NCBI RefSeq assembly: GCF_012641075.1 | Contig: NZ_JAAXLJ010000004.1 | Span: 118,771 to 182,770 of the forward strand | Source of the DNA: Secundilactobacillus angelensis | Lineage (GTDB): Bacteria > Bacillota > Bacilli > Lactobacillales > Lactobacillaceae | Length of the DNA: 64,000 nucleotides | Reading direction: 5' to 3' | Shown: piece by piece, positions 23,596 to 32,981 of the stretch | Layout: each line of letters opens with the position of its first letter | Numbering within the stretch: the stretch's first letter is position 1 | Program-made: the position numbers and the translations under genes | The notes under the pieces: model-generated | Databases searched by the model: none | Seen by the model: only the letters and a program-made list of their open reading frames with translations | What the model was told of the DNA's origin: nothing

Positions 23596-25137
23596 CTAGA
23601 TTTCTTCATGTCGCTTGTTGCGCTTGAAGAGCAACAAACCAGCAATGATAATCACGACACCAATTAAGATAATAAGGTAGATTCCCATTCCACCGGTGTG
23701 CGGCAGAACACCTTCTACAGCATTTTCAATTTTTACGCGATTTTCATCGTCATATGACGCTGCGTTCACCGTAAAGGCTTGCGGCTCGGTCAGCAATGCG
23801 TAGCCTTCAGGCGCTTTCACTTCGGTCAATGCATACTCGCCGAATGTCAAACCTTCAACACTAAAATTACCATCGTCGCCTGAAGTCAGCACCACTGCCC
23901 CTTTATCCAAATCATCAGGATTGTAGTTAGCTGCATCAAACCCAGTAGGCAAGTCAACCCATTCGTAGCCTTTGCCAGTATCGACTAAATATTTGTTATC
24001 ACCTTTGCTAGTTACTAAGAATTGAGCGCCCTTTAACCCATCGCCAGTGTCAGAAGCCGTCTTTTCAAACTTAGCTCCGCCCGTGGTAATTGGCGTATTG
24101 GCTTTGACCGGGTCCTGACCATTCAAAGTAATGTGGTTATTCAGGATTGCACCAGGAATCAGCTTCTTATTCACGGTTGCCTTATACGTTAGCGTTATCG
24201 TCTTCCCTGCAAATGGCGCTAACTGCGCTTTATCAAAACTCAACTTGAAGCCCATACTATCACCAGTTTGACTCAGTTGCGGCTTCATGGTCCAGCCCGG
24301 CACATTTTGACCACTATCGTCACTAACTAGCAGACTGCCAGTATTAATATTCAACCCTGGGTCGGGTGTATCCGTCAATACAAACTGATCTAGCGAAGTC
24401 ACATCGGTTGGCACCACAACACTCACCGTGTACGTTGTTTCATCCCCGTAGCCTAAAATGGCATCTTTCACGCTGGAATCATTTTTATCAGTGACCAAGT
24501 CTAATTTATCAAGATCGGCTAAATCCTTAACAATCGCCTTTTTCGTCTGGTTCTTTGGGTAAATGTGTAACGGGTCATCCTTGGTACTAGTCTTGTTCAA
24601 AGGCATGATCAAAACGATTGGATCAGCGGCCTTCACCACCGATTGATTGCCGTTAAGCTCAGCTGTGGTAGATTTCGTCTCCCGAATGAGATATACCGCA
24701 TATTTTCCAGTTTCTATCGTGCTCTTCACTGGCAACGCGAAGTCAGCGGTTCCTTCTCCCTTAGTCGTCTGGGGATCACCAACCACTGCACCATCCGTTG
24801 CATATTGGGCAGCATTATCACGAATAATCGTTTGTCGCTCAGTTGATGAACCTTTGAGTTCTCCATACCCCTTAGTCACATCGTAGGCGGTAAATTCCAC
24901 CCCGTTCAACGGTTTGCCACCCTGTAGTTGGTCGCCGGTAAGTTCTTGCCCTAATAAATCATCGCTGCCAGGCAGACTTGGCAAATCCTTATCTGATTCG
25001 AAGGCCAGCTTATGCAGACGAATATAGGCGGTATCGTTGCTAGACTCCGCTGCCTTCGCACTGGCTCCGGTAAATCCTGCAAGTACGAGTGGTAAGACTA
25101 ATAATAATGCGGTGAAAATATGTTTGAATTTATTCAT
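23596..25137 (-). CDS. LPxTG major pilin (SpaA-like, isopeptide-forming)
   Basis: 513 residues. Signal peptide to about residue 29. A pilin-motif candidate Lys sits in PLHIYPKNQTKKA near residue 195. CnaB-type domains follow; the E-box is in YALTEVKAPEGYALL near residue 450. The sorting signal is VLPHTGGMGIY, then a membrane helix and a basic tail KRNKRHEEI. The sortase links the Thr of LPHTG to the pilin Lys of the next subunit. Second gene of the operon, 4 bases after the minor pilin gene and 28 before the sortase gene. Confidence 0.92.
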   Translation of the reverse strand: MNKFKHIFTALLLVLPLVLAGFTGASAKAAESSNDTAYIRLHKLAFESDKDLPSLPGSDDLLGQELTGDQLQGGKPLNGVEFTAYDVTKGYGELKGSSTERQTIIRDNAAQYATDGAVVGDPQTTKGEGTADFALPVKSTIETGKYAVYLIRETKSTTAELNGNQSVVKAADPIVLIMPLNKTSTKDDPLHIYPKNQTKKAIVKDLADLDKLDLVTDKNDSSVKDAILGYGDETTYTVSVVVPTDVTSLDQFVLTDTPDPGLNINTGSLLVSDDSGQNVPGWTMKPQLSQTGDSMGFKLSFDKAQLAPFAGKTITLTYKATVNKKLIPGAILNNHITLNGQDPVKANTPITTGGAKFEKTASDTGDGLKGAQFLVTSKGDNKYLVDTGKGYEWVDLPTGFDAANYNPDDLDKGAVVLTSGDDGNFSVEGLTFGEYALTEVKAPEGYALLTEPQAFTVNAASYDDENRVKIENAVEGVLPHTGGMGIYLIILIGVVIIIAGLLLFKRNKRHEEI

Positions 25138-25141
25138 GTTA

Positions 25142-26209
25142 TTATCGCTCCTTATTATTGGAAGTGTATGTGTTTCTAAGGTGTTTTAAAATGACAATTG
25201 CAATTAGGATCATCAAGCCGCCAATCACCGCCAGTATCGCTTGTGCTTCACCAGTTTGTGGCAGCCAGAGCGGACCGTGGCGTTTAGGTTGATTCCGCTG
25301 TGAAATGATGGCGAGAGAGCTATCCGACCCCTTTGATTTATCCCCTTGACTATCAGCATCTAAGTCGTTAAAAATTCGCGCTGATTGGGGGACATTTTCC
25401 ATTGACGGCGCCTGTCCTGCCAGTAACGGCTCAAGCGCAGTTGATTGCACCGTTATCTTGCCGGTCTCCGGAATATGAACCGTCACATGTTTCGCAGCAT
25501 CCGTAATCCGATAGCCAGCTGGTGGCTTAACTTCTTGAAACTCATAGTTTCCAGCCGGCAGTGAGACGCCATCATAGCGGATTAACCCAGTCACATCAGA
25601 GATAAACTGCTGCGCTGTTTTCACACTACCGGACCAGTTACCATCCGCCGTTAAATACTGATTCTGTTCCGCAACTTTTCGAGTTAGAACAAATTGTGCG
25701 CCGCTAAGTCCTTGTGTTGTGCCACTAATGCTCACACCAACTTTATAGAAATAAGGCTTCTCTTGGATAGTGGTCCCCTTTGCCTCAAGTGTGGCTATGT
25801 GGTTAGTCACTTTAACCGCCAACGGTTGCACCCAGCCAAGTATGACAAATGGGCGTAATTTCAGCTGTTGAACCAGTAAGTATGTTTGACCCACCTCACC
25901 AGCGAATTGCAGTTCCGTTGTCCCACTGACAGATGTATGCGGTTCCATTTCTTCCTGTTTAACATATCCTTGAATCAAACTTGGGGGCATTGCTGCAACT
26001 TGATATTGAAATCTTCGCCAGTCACCAGGCTGATGAGCAAGTTGATAAACCTTCATTGTCACGGGTTGCCCCCTCGCCCGAGTGACTTCTGGCAACCTAA
26101 TCCGAACGATTTCAGCCGCAAAGCTAGTCCGTGACTCACTGACCAGCATCCCAAGGAGTGTCAGTAATACTATGAAGCAGCTGAATATAAGTGAACGCCA
26201 TCGCATCAT
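25142..26209 (-). CDS. LPxTG minor pilin (basal or tip subunit)
   Basis: 355 residues. Signal peptide to about residue 32 (TSFAA). A CnaB-like domain (about 165-270) carries an E-box-like NYEFQEVKPPAGYRI. The sorting signal LWLPQTGEAQAIL is near residue 320, followed by a membrane helix and KHLRNTYTSNNKER. It is first in the operon. A two-pilin cluster with one sortase is a compact form of the lactobacillus pilus locus; the smaller protein is probably the basal subunit, although a tip role cannot be excluded. Confidence 0.88.
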   Translation of the reverse strand: MMRWRSLIFSCFIVLLTLLGMLVSESRTSFAAEIVRIRLPEVTRARGQPVTMKVYQLAHQPGDWRRFQYQVAAMPPSLIQGYVKQEEMEPHTSVSGTTELQFAGEVGQTYLLVQQLKLRPFVILGWVQPLAVKVTNHIATLEAKGTTIQEKPYFYKVGVSISGTTQGLSGAQFVLTRKVAEQNQYLTADGNWSGSVKTAQQFISDVTGLIRYDGVSLPAGNYEFQEVKPPAGYRITDAAKHVTVHIPETGKITVQSTALEPLLAGQAPSMENVPQSARIFNDLDADSQGDKSKGSDSSLAIISQRNQPKRHGPLWLPQTGEAQAILAVIGGLMILIAIVILKHLRNTYTSNNKER

Positions 26210-26656
26210 GTCAGATCCTCCGTTTTCGCTTGTATCCTAGTCGTATTCGCCAAACCAATTTCAATCAGCAATTATCGTATGAGTGACCATTTATGAAAAT
26301 ACTTGCCAAATGAAAGTTTAATGTGTTAATTCCCGATATTCTCAGTTTTATATGAACGCGACCAGCAAAACCCCATTTCATCAAGAGATACTCCTACAAG
26401 CTCATTAGAAATGAATAATTTAACCCTCATTTTAGTAACGCAAAAATGAATAAAACCACTATTATTAGGTTGACATATTAAAGTATTCTAATAAACGTCT
26501 CATATAATCCCTGATATAAAAGGATTTAGACCACTTTGGTGGTTAATATTACTATACATCAAAATGTATTTCAATCAAATTATTGCATTTAATTGCATCA
26601 TTTCACAATAGTTTTTCACTACCACACCGGTTAGTAATCAGACACCAATTGAAGTA
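26210..26656. other. AT-rich upstream region of pilus operon
   Basis: 447 bases without an open reading frame. It must hold the pilus promoter. I see no clear minus-strand -35/-10 pair, no long homopolymer tract and no invertible repeat, so no visible phase-variation device. Confidence 0.4.
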
Positions 26657-26834
26657 GCCGGAGGTCGCCAGCGGGTTCATTCACTGTGTCGGTGCTGTTA
26701 GGGCTCCGCCCTTACAGCACGGGACGACATCCGAGACACGCGGGTTGTGCGAGGCTTGGATGCGAGGTGAAAGACCGCTTCTCAGGCTTTCACCGGTCCC
26801 CACAGTAATGAACCCGCTGGCGGCCGGAGGCGGC
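26657..26834 (+). repeat. Repeat family A, copy 3
   Basis: 178 bases, the longest copy. Outer stem GCCAGCGGGTTCATT / AATGAACCCGCTGGC plus ACTGTG / CACAGT. Three inner hairpins: GTGCTGT / ACAGCAC, CATCCGAG / CTTGGATG and GGTGAAAG / CTTTCACC. Relative to copies 1 and 2 the changes keep pairing (GGATTC/GAATCC becomes GGGTTC/GAACCC). Confidence 0.85.
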
Positions 26835-26888
26835 TTTAAAACGTCTTTAGTAAACCGCTTAGGCAACACTAACCCACGCAATTAACGT

Positions 26889-26924
26889 AAAAAGAACCTC
26901 AGCAGTGGGACCTGCTGAGGCTCT
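26889..26924 (-). terminator. Terminator downstream of yhgE-like gene
   Basis: Stem GA(G)CCTCAGCAG / CTGCTGAGG with TTTTTAC on the minus strand. Confidence 0.8.
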
Positions 26925-26987
26925 TGGTGTTTGCATGTTAGTTTCCTGATTGCACTTTTATTATATCATCTTTTCTGTGCTTGGCAG

Positions 26988-27051
26988 CAACTTGCATAAC
27001 TTCTTGACGGATACACTCTGGAATCTACCGAGTTGGATCACACACCCAACT
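26988..27051 (-). repeat. Repeat family C fragment
   Basis: Read on the minus strand from the yhgE-like stop: a small hairpin (GAGTTGG / CCAACTC) then TAGATTCCAGAGTGTAT, the conserved family C shoulder. The other half of the palindrome is missing, so this is a decayed copy. It again directly follows a gene end. Confidence 0.6.
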
Positions 27052-29217
27052 CTACTGCCCAATCCCCGTCCGACTAAAGTCCGACAAGATCCGTCGAGTA
27101 AAGTTCTGTGCCTTGTATTTCAAGAAGAAACCTAACATGAAGACGACAATAAACATCAGAATCAAAACGATGGCATCGATAAAGACCGTCTGCATGTTCG
27201 GCCCGCCAACAGCTTCACGGAAGCCACCCACGCTGTAAGCGAAGGGTGCGAAGCGGTAGGCAACCCGGTAGAACGCCGGATCCAATTGTACAGGATACAA
27301 CGCGCCGGACCCCGCCAGTTGAATAGCTACCAGGAAGATAACGATTGCCTTCCCGAGGTTGCCAAAGGTGGCAGCAAGTCCATAGATAATTGCCGTGAAC
27401 AGGAAGGAAGAAAGTACCCCGAAAAGCACCATAATAAAGACGCTTTCCACCTGAACCCGCAACAAAAGAATTGAACTAAAGATGATGATCATGGTTTGAA
27501 TCATAGATAACGTCCCAAAGGTCAGCATTTTACCGCAGAACTCTTCGTGAACGGTCATATTATGAAAGCGCCGTTTCTCACGGGGAATCGTGGTGTGCAA
27601 AATCATCACCAGCATGGTGCAGCCAATCCAAATCGATAATGTGATGTAGGTTGGCAGGAAGGCTGCCCCAAAAGTTCCCACGCGGTAGATACTTTCATCC
27701 TTAACGTTGAACAATGACACTAGGGTGTTACCCATGGTCTTAGGATTATTCTGCAAAACCGTAATCACGCTGACAATGTCATCATTGCTGGTCAGCTTCA
27801 ACTGATTGGCAATGTTTTGAATATCATCTTGATAAGACGTCAATTTGCTTTCCAGGTTAGAACTGGACTGTGAGATGAGCTGATTGCCGGAAATGGCATT
27901 GTTCAGGTAGTCTTCGTTGATTCCCTTAGCCTGTTTCAACTCGCTCAAAATCGTCTGTGACTTGGAGACTGCTGAAATCAAGCTGCCACTAATACCGTTC
28001 AAATGCGTCTTTACGGAGCGATTATACTGGCCGAGGGCTGAATTCATGCCCACGGTAATACGGTTAGCGTTGTTAGCCGCACTAGTAATTTCATCAGAGG
28101 TTAATCGGCCTTGACTGGCCAAGGTTGACTTCAATGATTGCAACTGTGTCTTTTCAGCATTCAGCAACGATACCACGTTGCCAAGCGTGTCGTTGAGCCC
28201 ACTAATAGCTGACAAATGTGATTGCCCGTTGATACTCTTCAAGAACGACTGTAACGGTGTGATCTGGTCTTTCAGCAGATTGACCTGAGAAATGCCGCGA
28301 TTCAACATGTCATTGACCGCACTCTTGTTAGTTGAACTGGCTGAACGATTCAGTTGTTTAACAATACTATTCAGCCGGTTGGCACTCGCTGAAGCGGTAT
28401 TTAGATTGGTATCCAGACTGTTGAAGGCCTTATTAACGGATCCCTGGACACTGTGAAGTGACGATAGCGTTGCCGAATTACTTTGCTGTAGGACGTCCAC
28501 GTTCTGCGAAGCCGACATCACCGGTTTTAGCCCCGTTAAAATAGCCTCCATATTAGTAGAGGTATGGTTGACCTCACTCAACGCGCCAGTGGCAAGATCC
28601 ATGGAATCACTGAGGGCGATGATCCAGTCCTTCAGCTCTAGAATTTGTCCCTGCTGGCTTTTGGCTTTATTGCCTAACACGTTCAGCTTAGAAAACAGTG
28701 TCGTATTCACCGTTTCCAAGAAGTTAGTCTGAACTTGATTCACCAGGGTCTTGGCAGCAGTTTCGGTAATCTTGCCTCCCATTGGCGCATCCCGGCTGTT
28801 AGCCTTATAGACTAATTTTGCCTGGTGAGGATTATCGCCAGCGATACTAGACAGCGACTTTGAAAAATTACTTGGAATGATAATTTCCGCGTAGTAGCTG
28901 CCTTCTTTAAGCTTGGCATCCGCCGTTTTAGCAGACGCAAACCGCCAGTCCAGTTGCTGATCTTTCTTGAGGGTTTGGACCACGGTGTTACCAACGTTAA
29001 GTTTTTGTCCCGCCAAATCGGCACCGGTATCGTGGTTCACAACCGCAACGGGAATATTTTTAATTTCAGAGACGTCATACGGGTTCCAAACGGCCCGGAC
29101 GTTGATCAGCGTGTAAAGGCTGGGCATGAAACACAGCGCTAGAATCGTGATGAGCACTAGTGGTGACGAAATCATGGCCTTTAAGTCCCGCTGATATATT
29201 GCTTTAATGTTTTCCAT
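27052..29217 (-). CDS. YhgE/Pip family membrane protein, copy 1
   Basis: 721 residues. N-terminal membrane segment (about 17-37) then the Pip signature NVRAVWNPYDVSEIKNIPVA and VVNHDTGADLAGQ. A long extracellular Ser/Asn/Leu-rich helical region (about 180-510) follows, and the last 200 residues hold about five membrane segments of ABC-2 permease type. The family includes the phage infection protein Pip of Lactococcus and YhgE. Its normal role is unclear; ESX/type VII-like secretion or export is discussed. It is divergent from a small secreted protein and paired with a second copy at 30374. Confidence 0.88.
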   Translation of the reverse strand: MENIKAIYQRDLKAMISSPLVLITILALCFMPSLYTLINVRAVWNPYDVSEIKNIPVAVVNHDTGADLAGQKLNVGNTVVQTLKKDQQLDWRFASAKTADAKLKEGSYYAEIIIPSNFSKSLSSIAGDNPHQAKLVYKANSRDAPMGGKITETAAKTLVNQVQTNFLETVNTTLFSKLNVLGNKAKSQQGQILELKDWIIALSDSMDLATGALSEVNHTSTNMEAILTGLKPVMSASQNVDVLQQSNSATLSSLHSVQGSVNKAFNSLDTNLNTASASANRLNSIVKQLNRSASSTNKSAVNDMLNRGISQVNLLKDQITPLQSFLKSINGQSHLSAISGLNDTLGNVVSLLNAEKTQLQSLKSTLASQGRLTSDEITSAANNANRITVGMNSALGQYNRSVKTHLNGISGSLISAVSKSQTILSELKQAKGINEDYLNNAISGNQLISQSSSNLESKLTSYQDDIQNIANQLKLTSNDDIVSVITVLQNNPKTMGNTLVSLFNVKDESIYRVGTFGAAFLPTYITLSIWIGCTMLVMILHTTIPREKRRFHNMTVHEEFCGKMLTFGTLSMIQTMIIIFSSILLLRVQVESVFIMVLFGVLSSFLFTAIIYGLAATFGNLGKAIVIFLVAIQLAGSGALYPVQLDPAFYRVAYRFAPFAYSVGGFREAVGGPNMQTVFIDAIVLILMFIVVFMLGFFLKYKAQNFTRRILSDFSRTGIGQ

Positions 29218-29550
29218 TTAAACCATCCTTCTAAACCTTCCACTACGGCCAAATGGACCAGCTTGGCATACTGTTACATATTTTAGGGGACGAACTGCCT
29301 AATTTCAAGCACTGATAGAATGATACTGAACAGTGCTACAGAAATAAGAAACGATACATTCTAAACTAAATTGTACTAAAATATAATCTCTTTCGCGATA
29401 TGAAAACGAACAAAATTTCACTATTTCAGCTTTTCAAGCGTTTGTTACCAGCGGGTTACAGGAATTTAGCAAAATTGATGTTATACTATTTTCAAACCAA
29501 ACGTTTGCTGATAACTGTTTCAGCATTAATTTAAACAAGGAGCTACTAAT
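29218..29550. promoter_or_regulatory. Divergent promoter region between yhgE-like gene and secreted protein gene
   Basis: 333 bases. On the plus strand an extended -10 element TGT-TATACT (about 29480-29488) precedes the secreted protein gene. A short palindrome CAAACGTTTG-like segment follows near 29498-29513. No reading frame. Confidence 0.4.
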
Positions 29551-30216
29551 ATGAAGAAACCATTTCTAATCATTGCATTGTTTGCCGGTTTAATGGCCAC
29601 CTTTAGCGTCAGCACACCCGCCTCAGCAAAAAGTAAGAGCGCCAAAGTCCTCTCAACCCGAACGCTCTCCAAGAAACCCTACCACGCGGTGAGTGGTTAC
29701 CTTTACACCAGCGCAGGGCTGACTAAGAAAGCTCACAACGCCGACAACTATCCGTTAACCGTGTTCTACACCTACAAATCCGATACCGTCCGGAAAGCTA
29801 ACGGCAATAAAGCCGTTTACTACTACGTTAAAAACGGTAACGGCAAGGTCAAGGGTTGGATCTGGAGAGGTCATTTGGTTCGCATCGTAGATACCCAAAA
29901 GCAGCTCAGTCAATTAAACCAGTTGGTGGATCTCATTGATTCGACCTCAACCAATACCCACAACCGGATTGTGTCACTGCTCAACGCGGTCAACAACAAT
30001 ACCACGTTGCCCACACTGATCAAGAACTTAACCGACCTCCAAAACAGCCTCACCAACAATTCTGATATTGCCAAATTAGGTCAGATTATCTCCATCATTT
30101 CGACTGATGTTTCAAACAGTGTGAATACCTTACTCAACACTGTTCAAACGATCCACAACGTTAATACCAACTTAACGTCACTGGTCAACGGCATCTTGAA
30201 CCGGATCAATAGCTAA
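29551..30216 (+). CDS. Secreted protein with SH3/GW-like domain and helical tail
   Basis: 221 residues. Signal peptide to about residue 26 (TPASA). Residues about 40-110 are a Tyr/Trp-rich SH3/GW-like module (YPLTVFYTYKSDTVRKANGN, then GKVKGWIWRGHL), suited to wall binding. Residues about 115-221 are a Leu/Asn-rich helical region without Cys, resembling the extracellular helices of the two neighbouring YhgE/Pip proteins. Its place between them suggests they act together. Strong AAGGAGC site and own terminator. Confidence 0.82.
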   Translation: MKKPFLIIALFAGLMATFSVSTPASAKSKSAKVLSTRTLSKKPYHAVSGYLYTSAGLTKKAHNADNYPLTVFYTYKSDTVRKANGNKAVYYYVKNGNGKVKGWIWRGHLVRIVDTQKQLSQLNQLVDLIDSTSTNTHNRIVSLLNAVNNNTTLPTLIKNLTDLQNSLTNNSDIAKLGQIISIISTDVSNSVNTLLNTVQTIHNVNTNLTSLVNGILNRINS

Positions 30217-30225
30217 CACTCAAAA

Positions 30226-30273
30226 GAGACTCTGATGTCGTCCTGTTTCTGAGGCGTCATCAGAGTCTCATTA
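30226..30273 (+). terminator. Terminator of secreted protein gene
   Basis: Perfect 12-base stem GAGACTCTGATG / CATCAGAGTCTC followed by ATTATAT, 10 bases past the stop. Confidence 0.8.
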
Positions 30274-30373
30274 TATGCCTTGTTGGTTTTTCGTTAAGCG
30301 ATATAATAGAGAAACACTATATCGTTTAAGTTATCGTGATTTCAATTGATCAAACATCTACCGGAGGACAAAT

Positions 30374-32509
30374 ATGCGCAACGTTTTCAACCTGATAAAA
30401 AAAGACTTCCATAATATCTTTCATACCCGGTCGATTTGGGTGACCTTGTTGGCATTTGCCCTCATTCCAATGCTTTACGCCGTGCTGAATATCCAAGTTT
30501 CATGGAACCCCTACTCACCCAAAAACACCGGTCGGCTTCAGATTGCCGTGGTAAACAGTGATGAAGGCGCCGCACTGAAAGGCCAGCCGTTTAACGTTGG
30601 GAACCAAGTGATCAAACAGCTCCATAAAAATCACGCCATTCACTGGGTCTTTACCAACGACTGGACAGCTAATAACGGTTTGGAAAACGGGAAATACTAC
30701 GCCATGATTGAGATTCCAGACGATTTCTCATCTAAGCTAACCACTTTCACCACGTCTAACCCGCAAAAGCCCACCATCATTTATAAATCAAACGAAAAGT
30801 TAAATCCTGCTGCCACCAAGATCATCGGTCAGGCACGAGACAGCCTCACGGACAACATCCGGCAAAACTTCATTAAAACTGCCAGCAAAACTGCCCTACA
30901 AACTGCTAATTCTGCTGGCGCAACTATCGCCACTAAGAAACCTGAGATTTTACAGATTCGGTCCAGTTTGACCGACGCTATCAGTACCATCAACAAAACG
31001 GAAAAAACACTGAACGGCGTCAATCAGACCAATCAAAAAACCAGAGCTGCTTTGCAAACCATGAAATCAGACTTGCCAAAGATTTCTTCGCAAATCGATG
31101 ATCTCCAATCAGTGGTCAATAATACAAAAGCTTTAAATAATGCCACTCAGCAACTGAACCAATCCCTGCAGTCTAATTTAGGCAGTGGCATCAATTCCCT
31201 GCAAACTCAAGGTACTAGACTGCAAAACAGTTTCAACGGTCTGCCATCTGGCCACCTTTCTTCAACAACGCTAAAGAGTACGTCCAATAGTGCAACCTCG
31301 CTGTTAAATGGCATCAATGACTCTCTTAGCGATACACTGCGAATCTTGGACATCGTGAATAACTTCGTGCCTAATAACCGAACCACCGCGCTGATCCGTT
31401 CGGTAGCAAAGGCAAAACAGAGCGTTAATCATCAAAAGTCGTTGGTTAAACAGTTACGCAGTACCCATTCCACCTCAAAGCAGCAGTCGCTGATCAAAGA
31501 ACTCCAAGCAGCGTCTAATACACTGAACACTGCACTGGATACGGCATACACTAACTTTAATGCCACCACAAGTCCAGCACTGAACAGTTTAAATAACTCA
31601 CTAAATACCAATTTGAACGGTAACAGCCAAGTCGTTCAGTCAATGCGCTCAGTGATTCCTGAACTCCGTGCCATGGCAGATGCTGGTTCCATCACCGCGT
31701 CGCAAACCAGTGACATTAATTCCCGTTTGGATAAAATTAAAGGCACACTGCAAACCTTGGATAAACAGATGAGCTTCCTAAACAGCAAGAACCTGGACGC
31801 TTTGATCAAACTGCTGGGAACGGATCCTAGTTTATCTTCGATCCTGTCCTCGCCAATCAAGCTGCAGACCAAAGAAATCTACCCAATGAAGAACTTCGGT
31901 TGGCAAGTCACACCGTTCTACACGGTACTGGCACTGTGGGTGGGCATGCTATTAATGTCTACCATCTTGGCGTGGGAGTACATCTTACCGGAAGATAAGA
32001 ACGGCTTGCGGCGCCCCAATCATTTAGAATCCTATCTCGGCAAATTACCATTGTACTTAGGTATGGGCTTCGCGCAAGCCACCTTTACCTGGCTGGGTGA
32101 AATCATTTTGGGCGTCCGACCCGCCCACTGGTTCTTGTTCTTACTGGCGTTTTACGTGACGAGCTTCGTGTTCGCCATCATCATGTTCAATCTGGTCTTT
32201 ATGCTGGGGAATGCCGGTAAAGTAGTCATTGTGTTAATGATGCTGATTCAGTTGTTCGGAACTGGCGGCATGTATCCTCTGCAAGTGGTGCCAAAAGATT
32301 TGGCAGCGTTAGCGCCGTTCATGCCATTCACGTATGCCATGCAGCTTCTTAGAGAAGTAATGACCATTCCAAATTGGGGTGTGATCGGCCACGACCTCTT
32401 GTTCTTATTCTTCTTCGTCTTGTTCTTCACGCTCATCATGCCGCTAAGACGGTTATTTGAAAAGCTGGTCTACCGTATGGAAAGCGATATGGAGAAGTCG
32501 AAACTGTAA
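30374..32509 (+). CDS. YhgE/Pip family membrane protein, copy 2
   Basis: 711 residues with the same design as copy 1: an N-terminal membrane helix, NIQVSWNPYSPKNTGRLQIA and VVNSDEGAALKGQPFNVGNQ, a long Ser/Asn/Thr-rich helical ectodomain, and five C-terminal membrane segments (ALWVGMLLMSTILAWEY onward). An upstream GGAGG supports the start. The two copies diverge strongly in the ectodomain but keep the ends. A family B repeat begins right after its stop codon. Confidence 0.88.
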   Translation: MRNVFNLIKKDFHNIFHTRSIWVTLLAFALIPMLYAVLNIQVSWNPYSPKNTGRLQIAVVNSDEGAALKGQPFNVGNQVIKQLHKNHAIHWVFTNDWTANNGLENGKYYAMIEIPDDFSSKLTTFTTSNPQKPTIIYKSNEKLNPAATKIIGQARDSLTDNIRQNFIKTASKTALQTANSAGATIATKKPEILQIRSSLTDAISTINKTEKTLNGVNQTNQKTRAALQTMKSDLPKISSQIDDLQSVVNNTKALNNATQQLNQSLQSNLGSGINSLQTQGTRLQNSFNGLPSGHLSSTTLKSTSNSATSLLNGINDSLSDTLRILDIVNNFVPNNRTTALIRSVAKAKQSVNHQKSLVKQLRSTHSTSKQQSLIKELQAASNTLNTALDTAYTNFNATTSPALNSLNNSLNTNLNGNSQVVQSMRSVIPELRAMADAGSITASQTSDINSRLDKIKGTLQTLDKQMSFLNSKNLDALIKLLGTDPSLSSILSSPIKLQTKEIYPMKNFGWQVTPFYTVLALWVGMLLMSTILAWEYILPEDKNGLRRPNHLESYLGKLPLYLGMGFAQATFTWLGEIILGVRPAHWFLFLLAFYVTSFVFAIIMFNLVFMLGNAGKVVIVLMMLIQLFGTGGMYPLQVVPKDLAALAPFMPFTYAMQLLREVMTIPNWGVIGHDLLFLFFFVLFFTLIMPLRRLFEKLVYRMESDMEKSKL

Positions 32510-32510
32510 A

Positions 32511-32636
32511 AGAGTGTGGAAGCGGGCGATTAAAGACTGGCGCCTAAGTTACTTGCGGTGGAAATCCTGGGTTTGGATTTGTACCGTGATTACCTTACAC
32601 ATAAGTTCCTGCCTGCTGGAGCACGTTTAGACAATA
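32511..32636 (+). repeat. Repeat family B, single degenerate unit
   Basis: Begins AGAGTGTGGAAGCGGG right after the TAA of the yhgE-like gene and ends GGAGCACGTTT. The tip AAATCC / GGATTT is intact; the middle stem is partly mismatched, so this copy looks old. Confidence 0.8.
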
Positions 32637-32741
32637 GGCCATGAACCCTGGCAAATAGGCACAAATCCTGAGTTAATTTTTCGAAACTACCTCACCTGTA
32701 ATTCACCACGGATATCACCACTTTCAAACTACAAAAATAAA

Positions 32742-32783
32742 ATAGCCCCGTAATCTGGGTATCCATCTCAGATTACGGGGCTA
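32742..32783 (-). terminator. Bidirectional terminator of ABC transporter operon
   Basis: Perfect 16-base stem ATAGCCCCGTAATCTG and complement with an 11-base loop, A/T-rich on both sides. Confidence 0.85.
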
Positions 32784-32806
32784 TTTAACATCACAAGGTT
32801 ATCATA

Positions 32807-32914
32807 TTAACGATTCTTAAGCTTCAGTAACAAAGGTCGAAACTGATCGATAAATGTATGGATATCTTCCAATTCGGCGACACTCAATTTAGAATCTGAT
32901 TCTCCCATCTTCAT
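32807..32914 (-). CDS. Small protein (35 residues) downstream of ABC permease
   Basis: Starts ATG at 32914 with TATGGAGG upstream at ideal spacing. It reads MKMGESDSKLSVAELEDI then HTFIDQFRPLLLKLKNR, a single amphipathic helix without a membrane segment. It is the last gene of the ABC operon, 67 bases after the permease and before a strong terminator. I do not recognise a family. The position and the ribosome binding site support a real gene. Confidence 0.65.
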   Translation of the reverse strand: MKMGESDSKLSVAELEDIHTFIDQFRPLLLKLKNR

Positions 32915-32981
32915 CTGAAAAGCCTCCATAAATCACATGAACATACGATAAACAGCACAAATTTTATATCCACATTCGCCT

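Noticed and set aside
26210..26656. Phase-variation switch upstream of the pilus operon
   Set aside because: I looked for invertible repeats and long homopolymer or dinucleotide tracts and found none.
21168..26834. Family A considered as a classical MITE or insertion sequence remnant
   Set aside because: Ends are not simple terminal inverted repeats, no target duplication is visible, and internal covariation fits a structured element better. Mobility is not excluded.
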